A stretch of DNA of 64,000 nucleotides, taken from Deltaproteobacteria bacterium. GTDB lineage: Bacteria > Myxococcota > Kuafuiibacteriia > Kuafuiibacteriales > Kuafuiibacteriaceae. Location of the stretch: the NCBI GenBank assembly GCA_016703535.1, contig JADJBV010000001.1, forward strand, positions 2,356,001 through 2,420,000, given 5' to 3'. The notes under the pieces were generated by a model. That model saw only the letters and a list, made by a program, of their open reading frames with translations. It did not search any database and was not told the origin of the DNA. This document shows positions 8,128-17,848 of this stretch, piece after piece; position 1 is the stretch's first letter; each line of letters begins with the position of its first letter. Made by a program: the position numbers and the translations under genes.

Positions 8128-8595
8128 ATGACCGAAACGACGCTCTCCAAAGAGGCGGAGGACATCCGCTTTCGTTTTCGCGACCTGATCGGCGCCCAGC
8201 TGGTGGACGGTCCGGACCACGTGGCGCGGATCGATGATCCGGGCCTCTTGGTGGTGCAGAAGGCCCTCGACGAGATCCTGGACACCGAAGCCTTGATCGA
8301 GGCGGTCGACGCGGTTTTGGTGATCGGGCACTACCTCGAGGTCGAGCTCAAGTCGCCCCTGGCCGCCCAGCGGATCGTCGACCTGGTCAACCGAGAGGTG
8401 GTGCTCGAGTCGATGCGGCGCATCCACCAGGCTCGTCAGGAGCGGAGCAAAGATCGGTCGCAACAAGGGGCGGAGGACTTCAACAAGTTCGCCCAGCGGA
8501 CCCCGACCATCGAAAAGGTGGTCGCCGATCCCAACGCCGAAGCGCCCTCCAGCGCCGTCAAGCTGAACAGCCTGGCCTTCCCGAAGCGCCTCTGA
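8128..8595 (+). CDS. Hypothetical soluble protein
   Basis: 155 residues, no signal peptide or membrane segment, not recognised. Residues 1-110 look like alternating helices and short strands rich in Glu/Asp/Val/Leu (EALIEAVDAVLVIGHYLEV). The C-terminal 45 residues are polar and probably disordered, with a basic SKDRSQQ stretch. It starts 20 bases after the Met-rich peptide gene and shares its direction, so the two are probably one transcript. The codon pattern matches the neighbours. No function is proposed. Confidence 0.65.
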   Translation: MTETTLSKEAEDIRFRFRDLIGAQLVDGPDHVARIDDPGLLVVQKALDEILDTEALIEAVDAVLVIGHYLEVELKSPLAAQRIVDLVNREVVLESMRRIHQARQERSKDRSQQGAEDFNKFAQRTPTIEKVVADPNAEAPSSAVKLNSLAFPKRL

Positions 8596-8602
8596 GCGGC
8601 GG

Positions 8603-8620
8603 GGGCCGGCGCACCGGCCC
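8603..8620. terminator. GC hairpin between convergent genes
   Basis: GGGCCGG-CGCA-CCGGCCC forms a perfect 7-bp stem with a 4-base loop in the gap between the hypothetical gene ending at 8595 and the thiolase gene ending at 8638. There is no T-run, so it would be at best a bidirectional, non-canonical terminator. Confidence 0.35.
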
Positions 8621-8637
8621 TCGCCCGAACTTCCTCG

Positions 8638-9801
<1,164 letters not shown>

Positions 9802-9833
9802 GGGTCGACCATGCCTGGCCGTTGACTCCCGAG

Positions 9834-11954
9834 TCAACGCCCCCCGGGTTCGAGCCGGCAAACCAGGCCCCGCAGGCGTGGGAAGCCGGAGATCGGGTCC
9901 AAGCCTTCGGTGCTGGTCAGGCGGTTGGCGTTGGCCTCACCCGGCCACCCGTTCGGCACCACCACCACCTCGGGATCGACCGCCTCGGTCAACTTGGCCC
10001 GGTACACCGAACGCCCGGTTGCGGTCACCACCGCGACCTTGGCCCCCTCGACCAAGCCCAAACTTCGGCCCCGCTCCGGGTGGATCAAGGCCTCGGCCTC
10101 GGGGAGCAAGCGCGCCATCGAAGGCAACTGATGAAACTGAGAGTTGACGTAGGCCCGTTGCCTGGGCCCGGTCACCAGCTGGAGCGGATATTCGGCGGTC
10201 TTTTCGTCGGGCAACTCGACCTTGGGGACCGACGGGAGCCCAAACCGCGGCAACACCACACTCGCCAACTCGACCTTGCCGCTGGCGGTCGGGAAGTTGC
10301 CGCCCCGGGCCTCGGGCAAGGGCGCCATCTTCTCCTTGAGCCAGTCGTCGAGGACCACACTCCGCGGCGCCTCGAAGGCCTCGATGAGGTTCTGCCACGG
10401 GAAGTACTCGCGCAAGCCAACTTGCGAAGCCAAACCGAACAAGATCTCGGCGTCGGGCCGGGCCTGCCCCTGGGGTTCGACGATCGCCGGGTGCTGCTCT
10501 TTTCCCCAGCGCAACATCGGCTGCTCGACGAAGGTCGCCGCCGGCAAGACGTAGTCCGCCAACTCGCCGCTTTCGGACAAAAACGGGTCGACGCTGACCA
10601 ACAGCTCCAGCTTGTCGTAGGCCGCCCGCAGCCGCCCGCTGTCGGGGGTGGTGACCGCCGGGTTGCAGCCAAAGTGGATCATCGCCCGGATCGGATAGGG
10701 CCGATCTTCCAGCACCGCCCGGGGCAACAAGCTGGCCTGGGCTTGCCGATGGACCGCACAAAAAACCGGGTACTCCTCGTAGCCGATCGGCATCTTCTGG
10801 GGCGGCGGCGGCACTGGCTGTTGTTGTTCGATGCCCAAGACCAGGGGCAAGACCTCCCCGGTGGCGCCGGCGGCGGGCTTGTCGTGGAACGTTTGAGCGC
10901 CGCCGTAGTTGCACAAGGCCACCAACGAGGAGACCAGCCGCACCGTGTCCACCCCGGCCCGGTGGTGTTCGATGCCGAGGCCATCCCAGATCCCCGAGGG
11001 CCCCCGCTTGGCGAAGAGCTCGGCCACCTCCACCACCTGATCCTTGGCGCAGCCCGTGACCTCGGCGACCCGCTCCGGGGTCCATTCTTCGGCCAAGGCG
11101 CGCAGCTCCTCGAGCCCCAACACCTGGGTGGCCACGAACTCTTGGGCGTGGAGGTTGTTGGCCAAGATGTGCCGGATCATCCCGAGGGCGAAGGCCGAGT
11201 CGGTGCCCGGCCGCACCCGAACGAAGAGGTTGGCCTTTTCGGCGATCTCGGTCTTGACCACGTCGATGACCACCAACTTGCCGCGTTTTTTCACATTGGT
11301 GAGCAGGTAAGCCCAGGGCGGCGCGGTCCGGGGCGGGTTGGAGCCCCACACCAACAAGGTGCGGACCTTACGCATGTCGACCGAATAGTTGGTGCCGTAG
11401 ACGAGCGATCGCCCCATCCGCCCGCTGGCTTCACAAAGGCTGGCGACGGTGGCCAAGTTGGGCGTGCCGAAGGCCCGACAGAAGCGGTGGAGCAGGTGGA
11501 TCATCGGGTGGCGCACGAAGGGCCAACCGGTCTGGACCACCAAGGCCTCGGGGCCAAACTTCTCCTTCACCGCGAGGAGTCGGGCGCCGATCTCTTGAAG
11601 CGCTTGATCCCAACCGATCTCCACGAAGGCGTCGCCCTCTCGCTTCAGCGGGCGCTTCAGGCGTTGGTCGGTGTGGATCAACTCCGGGATGGCCTTGCCG
11701 TGTTCACACAAAAATCCCCGGGTGTTGCTGTTCTGATCCCCTTCGACCTTGACCACCGTGTCGCCCAAGGTGGTGGCGATGAAGCCGCAGTGCATCGTGC
11801 AGATCCGACACTCCCCGGCGGCCTGGGCCTCGACGGGCCGTAAAAAGTGGGCCGCCCCCAAACCCGCTGCGGCCGCGGCGGCGCCCCCGACCGGGACCCA
11901 CCGAAGGAGATCGCGGCGGGTGAGGCGGAGCTTTCGGGTTGGGGTGCGGGTCAT
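9834..11954 (-). CDS. Tat-exported molybdopterin oxidoreductase (DMSO reductase superfamily)
   Basis: 706 residues from the ATG at 11954. A twin-arginine signal (RRDLLRW plus an Ala-rich hydrophobic stretch, residues 13-37) sends it to the periplasm folded. One [4Fe-4S] cluster is held by C49, C52, C56 and C83. The probable Mo/W ligand is C174 in SLCEASG. The C-terminal molybdopterin-dinucleotide domain contains LVTGPRQRAYVNSQFHQLP. Length and a Cys ligand fit the polysulfide/thiosulfate-reductase or formate-dehydrogenase-like branch better than NapA (about 830 aa). Its substrate cannot be read from sequence. Its start overlaps the upstream ferredoxin gene by four bases, and its electron partners are NapG/NapH-like. 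Confidence 0.92.
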   Translation of the reverse strand: MTRTPTRKLRLTRRDLLRWVPVGGAAAAAAGLGAAHFLRPVEAQAAGECRICTMHCGFIATTLGDTVVKVEGDQNSNTRGFLCEHGKAIPELIHTDQRLKRPLKREGDAFVEIGWDQALQEIGARLLAVKEKFGPEALVVQTGWPFVRHPMIHLLHRFCRAFGTPNLATVASLCEASGRMGRSLVYGTNYSVDMRKVRTLLVWGSNPPRTAPPWAYLLTNVKKRGKLVVIDVVKTEIAEKANLFVRVRPGTDSAFALGMIRHILANNLHAQEFVATQVLGLEELRALAEEWTPERVAEVTGCAKDQVVEVAELFAKRGPSGIWDGLGIEHHRAGVDTVRLVSSLVALCNYGGAQTFHDKPAAGATGEVLPLVLGIEQQQPVPPPPQKMPIGYEEYPVFCAVHRQAQASLLPRAVLEDRPYPIRAMIHFGCNPAVTTPDSGRLRAAYDKLELLVSVDPFLSESGELADYVLPAATFVEQPMLRWGKEQHPAIVEPQGQARPDAEILFGLASQVGLREYFPWQNLIEAFEAPRSVVLDDWLKEKMAPLPEARGGNFPTASGKVELASVVLPRFGLPSVPKVELPDEKTAEYPLQLVTGPRQRAYVNSQFHQLPSMARLLPEAEALIHPERGRSLGLVEGAKVAVVTATGRSVYRAKLTEAVDPEVVVVPNGWPGEANANRLTSTEGLDPISGFPRLRGLVCRLEPGGR
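10411..10426. repeat. Dispersed 16-bp palindrome, copy 2
   Basis: CGCAAG-CCAA-CTTGCG, inside the molybdopterin oxidoreductase gene. The outer six bases of each arm are perfectly symmetric. Confidence 0.65.
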
Positions 11955-12556
11955 GATGGAGCCTTCGTTTTTTCGGACAGGGGGCGGATGCGGATCGCCT
12001 GATCGTCGACGGGGCAGGCCTCTTCGCACAGCCCACACCCGACGCAGAGCGAGGGATGAAACTCGGGCCGAGGTCGATCCCCGGACAAAGTCACCGCTTG
12101 ATTTCGATAAGGACAGACGTCGTGGCAGAGGTGACAGTTGCCCTTGCCGTTCCAGGCCAGGCAGCGATCTTTGGACAACTCGGGGTGGCCCATCTTCACC
12201 ACCAACGCGATCAGATCGGGTTGGCGTTCGATGCGGCCCAAGGCGCCAGTGGGGCAGACCTCGGTGCAGGCCATACACAAGGTGCAGGCCCGATCGGCCG
12301 GCACCACAAAGGGCGTGTCGGCCTCGGCGGGCGGCAACCACGCGTCGAAGCGGATGCACTGGGGCGGGCAGACCTCGGCGCAACGGAAGCAGCGGATGCA
12401 GGCGGCCTCGAAGTCGCCCGGCGGCAAGGCGCCAGGGGGCCGCAGCCACTCGGCCGAGGCCCGCCGAACCCGCAGCCCCGCGGTCAACGCCGAAAAAGAA
12501 AAGAGCCCCAACACCGCGCTGAGGACCCGGCGCCGATCCCACTTGCCCCACTTCAT
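11951..12556 (-). CDS. NapG/MauM-like periplasmic ferredoxin
   Basis: 201 residues from the ATG at 12556. The N-terminus MKWGKWDRRRVLS plus a hydrophobic run suggests a Tat-type signal. Four cysteine clusters follow: CIRCFRCAEVCP, CTLCMACTEVCP, a longer CHLCHDVCP cluster, and CVGCGLCEEACP. This makes four predicted [4Fe-4S] clusters, as in NapG. It probably carries electrons from the NapH-like quinol dehydrogenase to the molybdopterin enzyme encoded immediately downstream. The start overlaps the NapH-like stop, and the stop overlaps the oxidoreductase start. The three genes are thus tightly coupled. Confidence 0.92.
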   Translation of the reverse strand: MKWGKWDRRRVLSAVLGLFSFSALTAGLRVRRASAEWLRPPGALPPGDFEAACIRCFRCAEVCPPQCIRFDAWLPPAEADTPFVVPADRACTLCMACTEVCPTGALGRIERQPDLIALVVKMGHPELSKDRCLAWNGKGNCHLCHDVCPYRNQAVTLSGDRPRPEFHPSLCVGCGLCEEACPVDDQAIRIRPLSEKTKAPS

Positions 12557-13476
12557 GTTCGGGCCCCCGGGGACTTCTTGCCGCCGCCGATCAAGACCAA
12601 CCCGAGGGCGTCGGTCGGGCACACCGCAACACACTTGCCGCACCGTTCACAGTCCTGGTCCAGCCGATCGGTCATCGGCGACTGGGCGAAGTTGCAGACC
12701 ACGTCGCAGGCGCCGCAGTTGGTGCAGGCGGGTGCATGACGCACCACCTTCACCGGCGAGGGGATCGAAAGCAGCCGAAACACCGCCCCCCCCGGGCAAA
12801 AAGATCGGCAAAAACCAGCCCGCGAAACGAAGGTGTCGAACAAGAAGAGGGCCCCGATGAAAACCGCCCCGGCGCCGGCGCTGCCGAAGAGGATCACCTT
12901 GCCCAAGGCCCGGCCGATCACCGCCGGCGGATAAAAGAGGCTCGCCACCTGTTGGCCGGTGACCGCGGTCGCGAGGAGCAAGATCAACAACACGCCGTAG
13001 GCCGTGGCGGGCGGGACCTTCAGGTCGTAGGTGCGGACGCCCAACTTGGCCAAGAGGGATCGGGCCGCGTTGCTGGCCCCGACCACCAGAGCGTAGGGAC
13101 AGATCCAACCGCAAAAGTAGCGCCCCAAAAACACGACCAACACCACCGCGGGCACAGCGCCGAGGAGCCATGACCAGGAAAAGGAGCGGGCCGCCAACAG
13201 GCCCAAGGTCGCCAGCGGATCGAGGAGCTCCAGGCCATAGAGGCCCACCGACCAAGGTGCACCGCTGGCCGCCGGTCGGCCCAGGCTCGGGAGGCCCCGC
13301 ACCCAACCCGTCCAAGGTGAAGTCGTAACCCCGGCGCTGTCGGCGACGTTCTGGATGAGATGAAGGAGTGGCACCAACAGCATGAACAGAAGCGACGCGA
13401 AGAGGCTGGTGCGCCGAAGGCGCTGATAGAGGCGAGCCCTCCGTTCGGGCACGTCGGCTGGCGAACGCGCCGCCAC
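12553..13476 (-). CDS. NapH-like membrane quinol dehydrogenase, iron-sulfur protein
   Basis: 307 residues with a GTG start at 13476. Four to five membrane helices (about 25-45, 75-110, 165-185, 195-230) are separated by the family signatures CGWICPY and CRSFCPGG. Two ferredoxin-type clusters sit in the C-terminal cytoplasmic region (CTNCGACDVVC and CERCGKCVAVCP). NapH-type proteins oxidise quinol and pass electrons to NapG. The gene heads the operon with the ferredoxin and the molybdopterin oxidoreductase. No NapB, NapC or NapD is present, so periplasmic nitrate reduction is not implied. Confidence 0.92.
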   Translation of the reverse strand: MAARSPADVPERRARLYQRLRRTSLFASLLFMLLVPLLHLIQNVADSAGVTTSPWTGWVRGLPSLGRPAASGAPWSVGLYGLELLDPLATLGLLAARSFSWSWLLGAVPAVVLVVFLGRYFCGWICPYALVVGASNAARSLLAKLGVRTYDLKVPPATAYGVLLILLLATAVTGQQVASLFYPPAVIGRALGKVILFGSAGAGAVFIGALFLFDTFVSRAGFCRSFCPGGAVFRLLSIPSPVKVVRHAPACTNCGACDVVCNFAQSPMTDRLDQDCERCGKCVAVCPTDALGLVLIGGGKKSPGART

Positions 13477-13556
13477 AGCTTCACGCTACGCCCGGCCGGG
13501 GGACAAAGCGAATGCCGGGATCGCCGAGGTGCGAGCCGAGCGCGGTCGTCCCGACC

Positions 13557-13575
13557 GGGTTGGGGGCGCCAACCC
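13557..13575. promoter_or_regulatory. Hairpin in divergent intergenic region
   Basis: GGGTTGG-GGGCG-CCAACCC forms a perfect 7-bp stem between the divergent NapH-like gene (start 13476) and the lipoprotein gene (start 13636). A TATAGT box at 13609-13614 follows and could be the -10 of the rightward promoter; no good -35 is seen. Operator or attenuator role is a guess. Confidence 0.3.
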
Positions 13576-13635
13576 CCAGGGGGCTAGCCGGCCTTCCAAA
13601 AACCGCCCTATAGTTTTGGAGCGAGTCACCCCGAA

Positions 13636-15534
13636 ATGCGCAGCAAAATCCTGGCCTCCTTGACCCTCTCTTTCGCCCTCGGCGCTTCGGCTTGCTCTTC
13701 GGACACCGTCGCGACCGACGTCGGCTTCCCGGACACCGGGGTCTTGCCCGACACCTGCACCGACTCGGAGCCCTGTCCCCTCACACCCGGGACCATGTCC
13801 GCCGAGAAGATCACGCCGGTGGGGGACACCGACCGCTTCACCTTCAACGTCGCCAGCGCCTCCCAGATCATCAACGTGGTGGTCAGCAACGACGCGGCCT
13901 TCAGCCCGATCCGGCTGGAGGTGGTGTTGTTTGGTCCCGACGGCGCCTCCTTGGGCAACCAGCGGTTCCAGATGAACGGCCGGCAGCGGGTCGAGCTCCA
14001 GGTCGTGGCCCCGGCCGCGGGCGCTTACGCGGTGGTGGTGCGAGACGTCGGCAACGACGGCGCCGACAACAGCAACCCCTACTTCGTGGTGGTCAACGTG
14101 ATCAGCGAAACCGACAACAACGAGCCCAACGAGACCTTGGCCACCGCCAAGCCGTTGACCCCGGGAACGCCGATCACCGGGAACATCGGTTTTCAGGCCG
14201 ACCTCGACTGGTTCGAGATCGCGGTGACCGCCAACAGCCTGCTGCAGATCGAGGTGTCCGCCCCCGGTGCCCCCACGGTGGTCCGCTTGAAGTGGGAGCT
14301 CTACGACGAGACCGGCAACACCCGGATCGCCGAGTCGCTGGAGCCGGTGGAGGACGTGGCCTGGCCCCTGGAGAACCGGGCGGTCGGCAACACCGCCGGC
14401 ACCTACCACCTGAAGATCTTCGACTACCCGGATGACGGGATGGCCGCCGATCCGAGCCGCCCCTACACCTTGACGGTGCGCCTGGTGCCCGAGGTCGACG
14501 TGCAGGATCTGGCCGCGCCCAACGAGACCTTCGCCACCGCCACCTTGGTCACCGGTCAGCAGGTCACCGGCTACATCGCCGCCACCTCGGACGTCGACTT
14601 CTACAAGATCACGGTGCGGAACCCGCCCCGGATCATCCGGGTGGTGTCGTCGATGGGCGCCTCCGACGTGGACCTGTCCTTTACGGTGTTGAGCCGGGAT
14701 GGCGAAACGCCGATCTGCGAGACCGAAGACGAGGACGTGGGTTGTCGGGCCTTCCGCTTCGTGCCCGACGGCACCGGCAGCGCCACCACCTTGACCACCG
14801 CCCACGTGGCCCGAAACAACGGCGACTATTACGTGATGGTCCGGGACTTCCAGGACAACGACTTCGACACCACCACCCCCTACACGGTGACCATCGATCT
14901 GCCGAACGATCCCGACACCAACGAAAACTACGGGCCCCGGGACCGAAGTTCAGCGGTCCCGATCGCCGCCAGCTCCAGCACCGCCGGCCAGATCCAGTGG
15001 CCGTGGGTCACGGGCTTCCTCTCCTACGTCAACGACGAGGACTGGTATTCCTTCCAAGTGCCGGGCGCCGGCGGGGTCTGGAACGGCGACTGGATGGTGA
15101 ACCTAGAGATCCAGGTGCCCGGCCCGACCCCGGTCGAGACCAAAACCTGGCTCTTCGCGAGCCAAAACGCGCCCTACCCCAACTATGGCTCCAAAGGTTA
15201 CGCCTGCCGGGAGGCCACGCCCCAGGATCCCACCCCCTGCCAGTACCCGGACGGCCAAAACGGTATCAACGCCAAACACGGCGAGTGCGCCGACTGCAAC
15301 CCGATGGAGTGTTTTGCGCTGTTCCGAGAGCAGACCAACTCTGGAGCCCACTACATCCGAATGGTCGATCTGGATCGGGACGACTTCGATCTGGCCCCCG
15401 GCGGCCAATACCGCTTCCGGTTGACCGTCACGCCCAACTGCACCTTGCCCGGCATGTGTGAGGGCGAGTTCGGCGCACCTCAGTGTATGGGTTCCTCGTC
15501 GTCCCTGCCGAACGACTGCTGCGGCCGCCCGTAG
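13636..15534 (+). CDS. Lipoprotein with repeated PPC-like beta-sandwich domains
   Basis: 632 residues. The lipobox LGASAC gives an N-terminal lipidated Cys near residue 20, followed by an acidic linker with many Asp and Thr. Four copies of a beta-sandwich of roughly 120 residues follow, each with a DxDxF/W strand (DTDRFTFNV, DLDWFEIAV, DVDFYKITV, DEDWYSFQV) and a closing YxLxV strand. This is the signature of bacterial pre-peptidase C-terminal (PPC) domains. The last ~120 residues are Cys-rich (CRE, CQYPDG, CADCNPMECF, CTLPGMCEGEF, CMGS, DCC) and end NDCCGRP. No enzymatic motif is visible. A surface or periplasmic binding role is inferred. It opens the rightward redox block. Confidence 0.8.
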   Translation: MRSKILASLTLSFALGASACSSDTVATDVGFPDTGVLPDTCTDSEPCPLTPGTMSAEKITPVGDTDRFTFNVASASQIINVVVSNDAAFSPIRLEVVLFGPDGASLGNQRFQMNGRQRVELQVVAPAAGAYAVVVRDVGNDGADNSNPYFVVVNVISETDNNEPNETLATAKPLTPGTPITGNIGFQADLDWFEIAVTANSLLQIEVSAPGAPTVVRLKWELYDETGNTRIAESLEPVEDVAWPLENRAVGNTAGTYHLKIFDYPDDGMAADPSRPYTLTVRLVPEVDVQDLAAPNETFATATLVTGQQVTGYIAATSDVDFYKITVRNPPRIIRVVSSMGASDVDLSFTVLSRDGETPICETEDEDVGCRAFRFVPDGTGSATTLTTAHVARNNGDYYVMVRDFQDNDFDTTTPYTVTIDLPNDPDTNENYGPRDRSSAVPIAASSSTAGQIQWPWVTGFLSYVNDEDWYSFQVPGAGGVWNGDWMVNLEIQVPGPTPVETKTWLFASQNAPYPNYGSKGYACREATPQDPTPCQYPDGQNGINAKHGECADCNPMECFALFREQTNSGAHYIRMVDLDRDDFDLAPGGQYRFRLTVTPNCTLPGMCEGEFGAPQCMGSSSSLPNDCCGRP

Positions 15535-15548
15535 CCATGAGCTGAGAA

Positions 15549-17837
15549 ATGCAAGTTGGATTGCACCTCGGGGTGCTGGCTTGGGCCCTCGGCCTCGCCG
15601 CGTGCACCCGTCCGTCCGAGCCCGCCGCGCCGACCGTACCCCGGCCCAAGCTGATGGCCATCGGGCCCAAGGTGGTGAGCAACGCTTCGGCCTATCCGGT
15701 GATGATCTACGGCGAAAACCTGCCAAAGGGCGCCCGGCTCAAGATCCACCAGAACCCACCGGTCGAGCTCGCGACCCACTTCGTCGACTCGGGCCACCTG
15801 ACCGCCCTGGTGCCACCGGGCCTGCGGGTCGCCCCAAATCAGACCTCGACCCGTTTGCAAGTCAGCTTGCAGATCACCGGGACCGCGAGCGTCGCGGGCA
15901 CCGCGGGCTTTACGGTGGTCAACGACCTGGCCTTTCGCACGCCCTACGCCTTGATCGGCCCCATCGGCGACGAGCCGGGTTACCTGGCCTCCCGCAACAC
16001 CGACGAACTTTTGGCGGTCGGTGGCGGCCGGGCCATCCCCGTCGGCGATCGGCCCCGGGCCCTGCGGGCCTTCGGCAAAGGGGTGGTGGTGGCCGAAGAA
16101 AGCGGGTCTCTGCGGCTGGTGGAGCCCGAAAAAGCCCACCAGGTGATCCCGCTGCCCGGCGACGCCGTCGATTTGGTGATCGATGAGAAGAAGGGCTGGG
16201 CTTACGTCAGCAGCTTTCAGCGGGATCGGATCTTCGTGGTGGACCTGGCGACCGGCGCCTTGGTGCGAGAGCTGCCCGCCGGCGTCAACCCGCGCAGCTT
16301 GGCCTTGGCCGAAGGGGGCCAGGTGGTGGTCGTCGGCAACTACCAGTCCCAAGACGTCTCGGTGATCACCGTCGGCGATCAGGCCGGCTGCGGAACGCCG
16401 GGAGGTTGTGCACCCGCAGTAGAGGTTCGGCTGCGCCCCGGCCCCGGGATCAAGATCATCGGAGGTCGCACCGAAAAATATTCGGCCTACGTCATGGGCA
16501 ACACGCCCCCTCGGGCGGTGGTCGCCAGCGAAAAGCTGCACGTCGCCTTCGTGGCCAGCAACGGCCCCAACGTCGGCCCCAACCCGGATCGGATGGAGGT
16601 CACCCAAAATGGTGGCGTCAGCGTCATCGAGCTGAAGCCAGCCCGGTGGGCTCGGCACGTCTCCATCGGCGGCGGCGTGGCCGAGGCCCTGCTCCTGGAC
16701 GACACCCGAGGCCTGCTTTATGTGGCCGACAGCTCCCAAGGTCGGCTGGTGGTCCTGGACGCCCGGCGACTGGCCAAAGGGGACGCCGAGGCCCAAAAAG
16801 CGGTGTTGGCCACCCTCCCCTTGCCGGCCCCCGACGGCTTGCCCCTGGTGCGGCCCGCGGCGGACTTCGGGGTCCAGGGGCGATCGCAAGTTGGCCTTCA
16901 CTTTGGCCCGATCGCCGTCACCTACGGCAGGACCCAAAACGAGGTGTGGTTGATGTCCCGCTACAGCGGGGCGGTGGCCGAGGTCGACGTCCGGGGCGCC
17001 CCGCAAGGCCGCTTGCGGTTGCTCACCGTCCACCCTGGCCCCGGGCCGGGCGCGCTGGTGGATCGGCGGATCGGCGAGATCCTCTACTACTCGGACCTGG
17101 GCAACACCGGGATGACCTGCGACACCTGCCACCCCGAAGGCCACTCGGGCGGGATCATGTTCACCAAGGGCCGCCCCATCCGGATCTACCGGGGCCACAC
17201 GGTCCGCTCCATCCGCGAGAGCCCGCCTTACTTCACGCCCTCCCGCCTGCCCTCGATCAAGCGCACCATGACCGACGTCTTGGCCCGCAACCGCTTCCAC
17301 AACCCCGATCCGACCGCCGACGAGATCCGACGGGGCACCGAGTTCGTGGGCTCCATCGCCGCCCCGCCCAACCCCTACTACCAGAAGGACGGTTCGCTCC
17401 CCGAGGAGGTGGTTTTGCCCGATTCCCGCCGAGGTTCACCCGCGAGAGGTTTGACCTTGTTCGAGGGCAAGGCGGGTTGCGCCAAACAAGAATGCCATCC
17501 CCCACCCCACTTCACCGCCGATCAGTCCCAGGACACTCGGGGTCGCCTCGATCAGCTGGGCACACCGCTGGCGTTGATGTTGCGGCCCGAGATGCAGGAT
17601 CTGGAGAAGAACTTCGGCCAGCCGCCGCCCTCTTTGGTGGGGGTGTGGGATCAGTTCCCGCTGTTCCTCAGCGGCGCGGGCGGCAACGAGGTCCAGCCCG
17701 ACGGCACGATCGCCGCCACCAAACCCGACGCTTTGCGCTGGATGCTCGAGAACCCAGCTTGGAAGCCCCACGGCAGCGCGGCGCCCCTCAGCGAGAGCGA
17801 ACTCAACGACTTGCTCGCCTACCTCTACACGCTGTAA
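15549..17837 (+). CDS. Lipoprotein: TIG domain, beta-propeller and MauG-like diheme cytochrome
   Basis: 762 residues. The lipobox LGLAAC is followed by a TIG/IPT-type domain (~35-115, YPVMIYGENLPKG). A YVTN/YncE-like beta-propeller covers ~140-500 (RIFVVDLATGALVRELPAG; LLYVADSSQGRLVVLDARR). The C-terminal third resembles diheme cytochrome c peroxidase/MauG proteins. Haem 1 is a normal CDTCH at 524-528. Haem 2 is C644-AKQE-C649-H650, a CX4CH spacing instead of CX2CH. Propeller plus MauG-like cytochromes are often surface or periplasmic oxidases of unknown substrate. It starts 14 bases after the preceding lipoprotein gene, and the next cytochrome gene follows within 11 bases. Confidence 0.85.
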   Translation: MQVGLHLGVLAWALGLAACTRPSEPAAPTVPRPKLMAIGPKVVSNASAYPVMIYGENLPKGARLKIHQNPPVELATHFVDSGHLTALVPPGLRVAPNQTSTRLQVSLQITGTASVAGTAGFTVVNDLAFRTPYALIGPIGDEPGYLASRNTDELLAVGGGRAIPVGDRPRALRAFGKGVVVAEESGSLRLVEPEKAHQVIPLPGDAVDLVIDEKKGWAYVSSFQRDRIFVVDLATGALVRELPAGVNPRSLALAEGGQVVVVGNYQSQDVSVITVGDQAGCGTPGGCAPAVEVRLRPGPGIKIIGGRTEKYSAYVMGNTPPRAVVASEKLHVAFVASNGPNVGPNPDRMEVTQNGGVSVIELKPARWARHVSIGGGVAEALLLDDTRGLLYVADSSQGRLVVLDARRLAKGDAEAQKAVLATLPLPAPDGLPLVRPAADFGVQGRSQVGLHFGPIAVTYGRTQNEVWLMSRYSGAVAEVDVRGAPQGRLRLLTVHPGPGPGALVDRRIGEILYYSDLGNTGMTCDTCHPEGHSGGIMFTKGRPIRIYRGHTVRSIRESPPYFTPSRLPSIKRTMTDVLARNRFHNPDPTADEIRRGTEFVGSIAAPPNPYYQKDGSLPEEVVLPDSRRGSPARGLTLFEGKAGCAKQECHPPPHFTADQSQDTRGRLDQLGTPLALMLRPEMQDLEKNFGQPPPSLVGVWDQFPLFLSGAGGNEVQPDGTIAATKPDALRWMLENPAWKPHGSAAPLSESELNDLLAYLYTL
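15856..15871. repeat. Dispersed 16-bp palindrome, copy 3
   Basis: TGCAAG-TCAG-CTTGCA, inside the TIG/propeller lipoprotein gene. A related site with one mismatch (TGCAAG-TTGG-ATTGCA) lies at 15550-15565 over the start of the same gene. Confidence 0.7.
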
Positions 17838-17848
17838 ACGAGGACACG

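Noticed and set aside
9822..11843. 673-codon open frame on the plus strand opposite the molybdopterin oxidoreductase
   Set aside because: High-GC antisense shadow. The minus-strand protein has clear family motifs, and the plus-strand translation has none.
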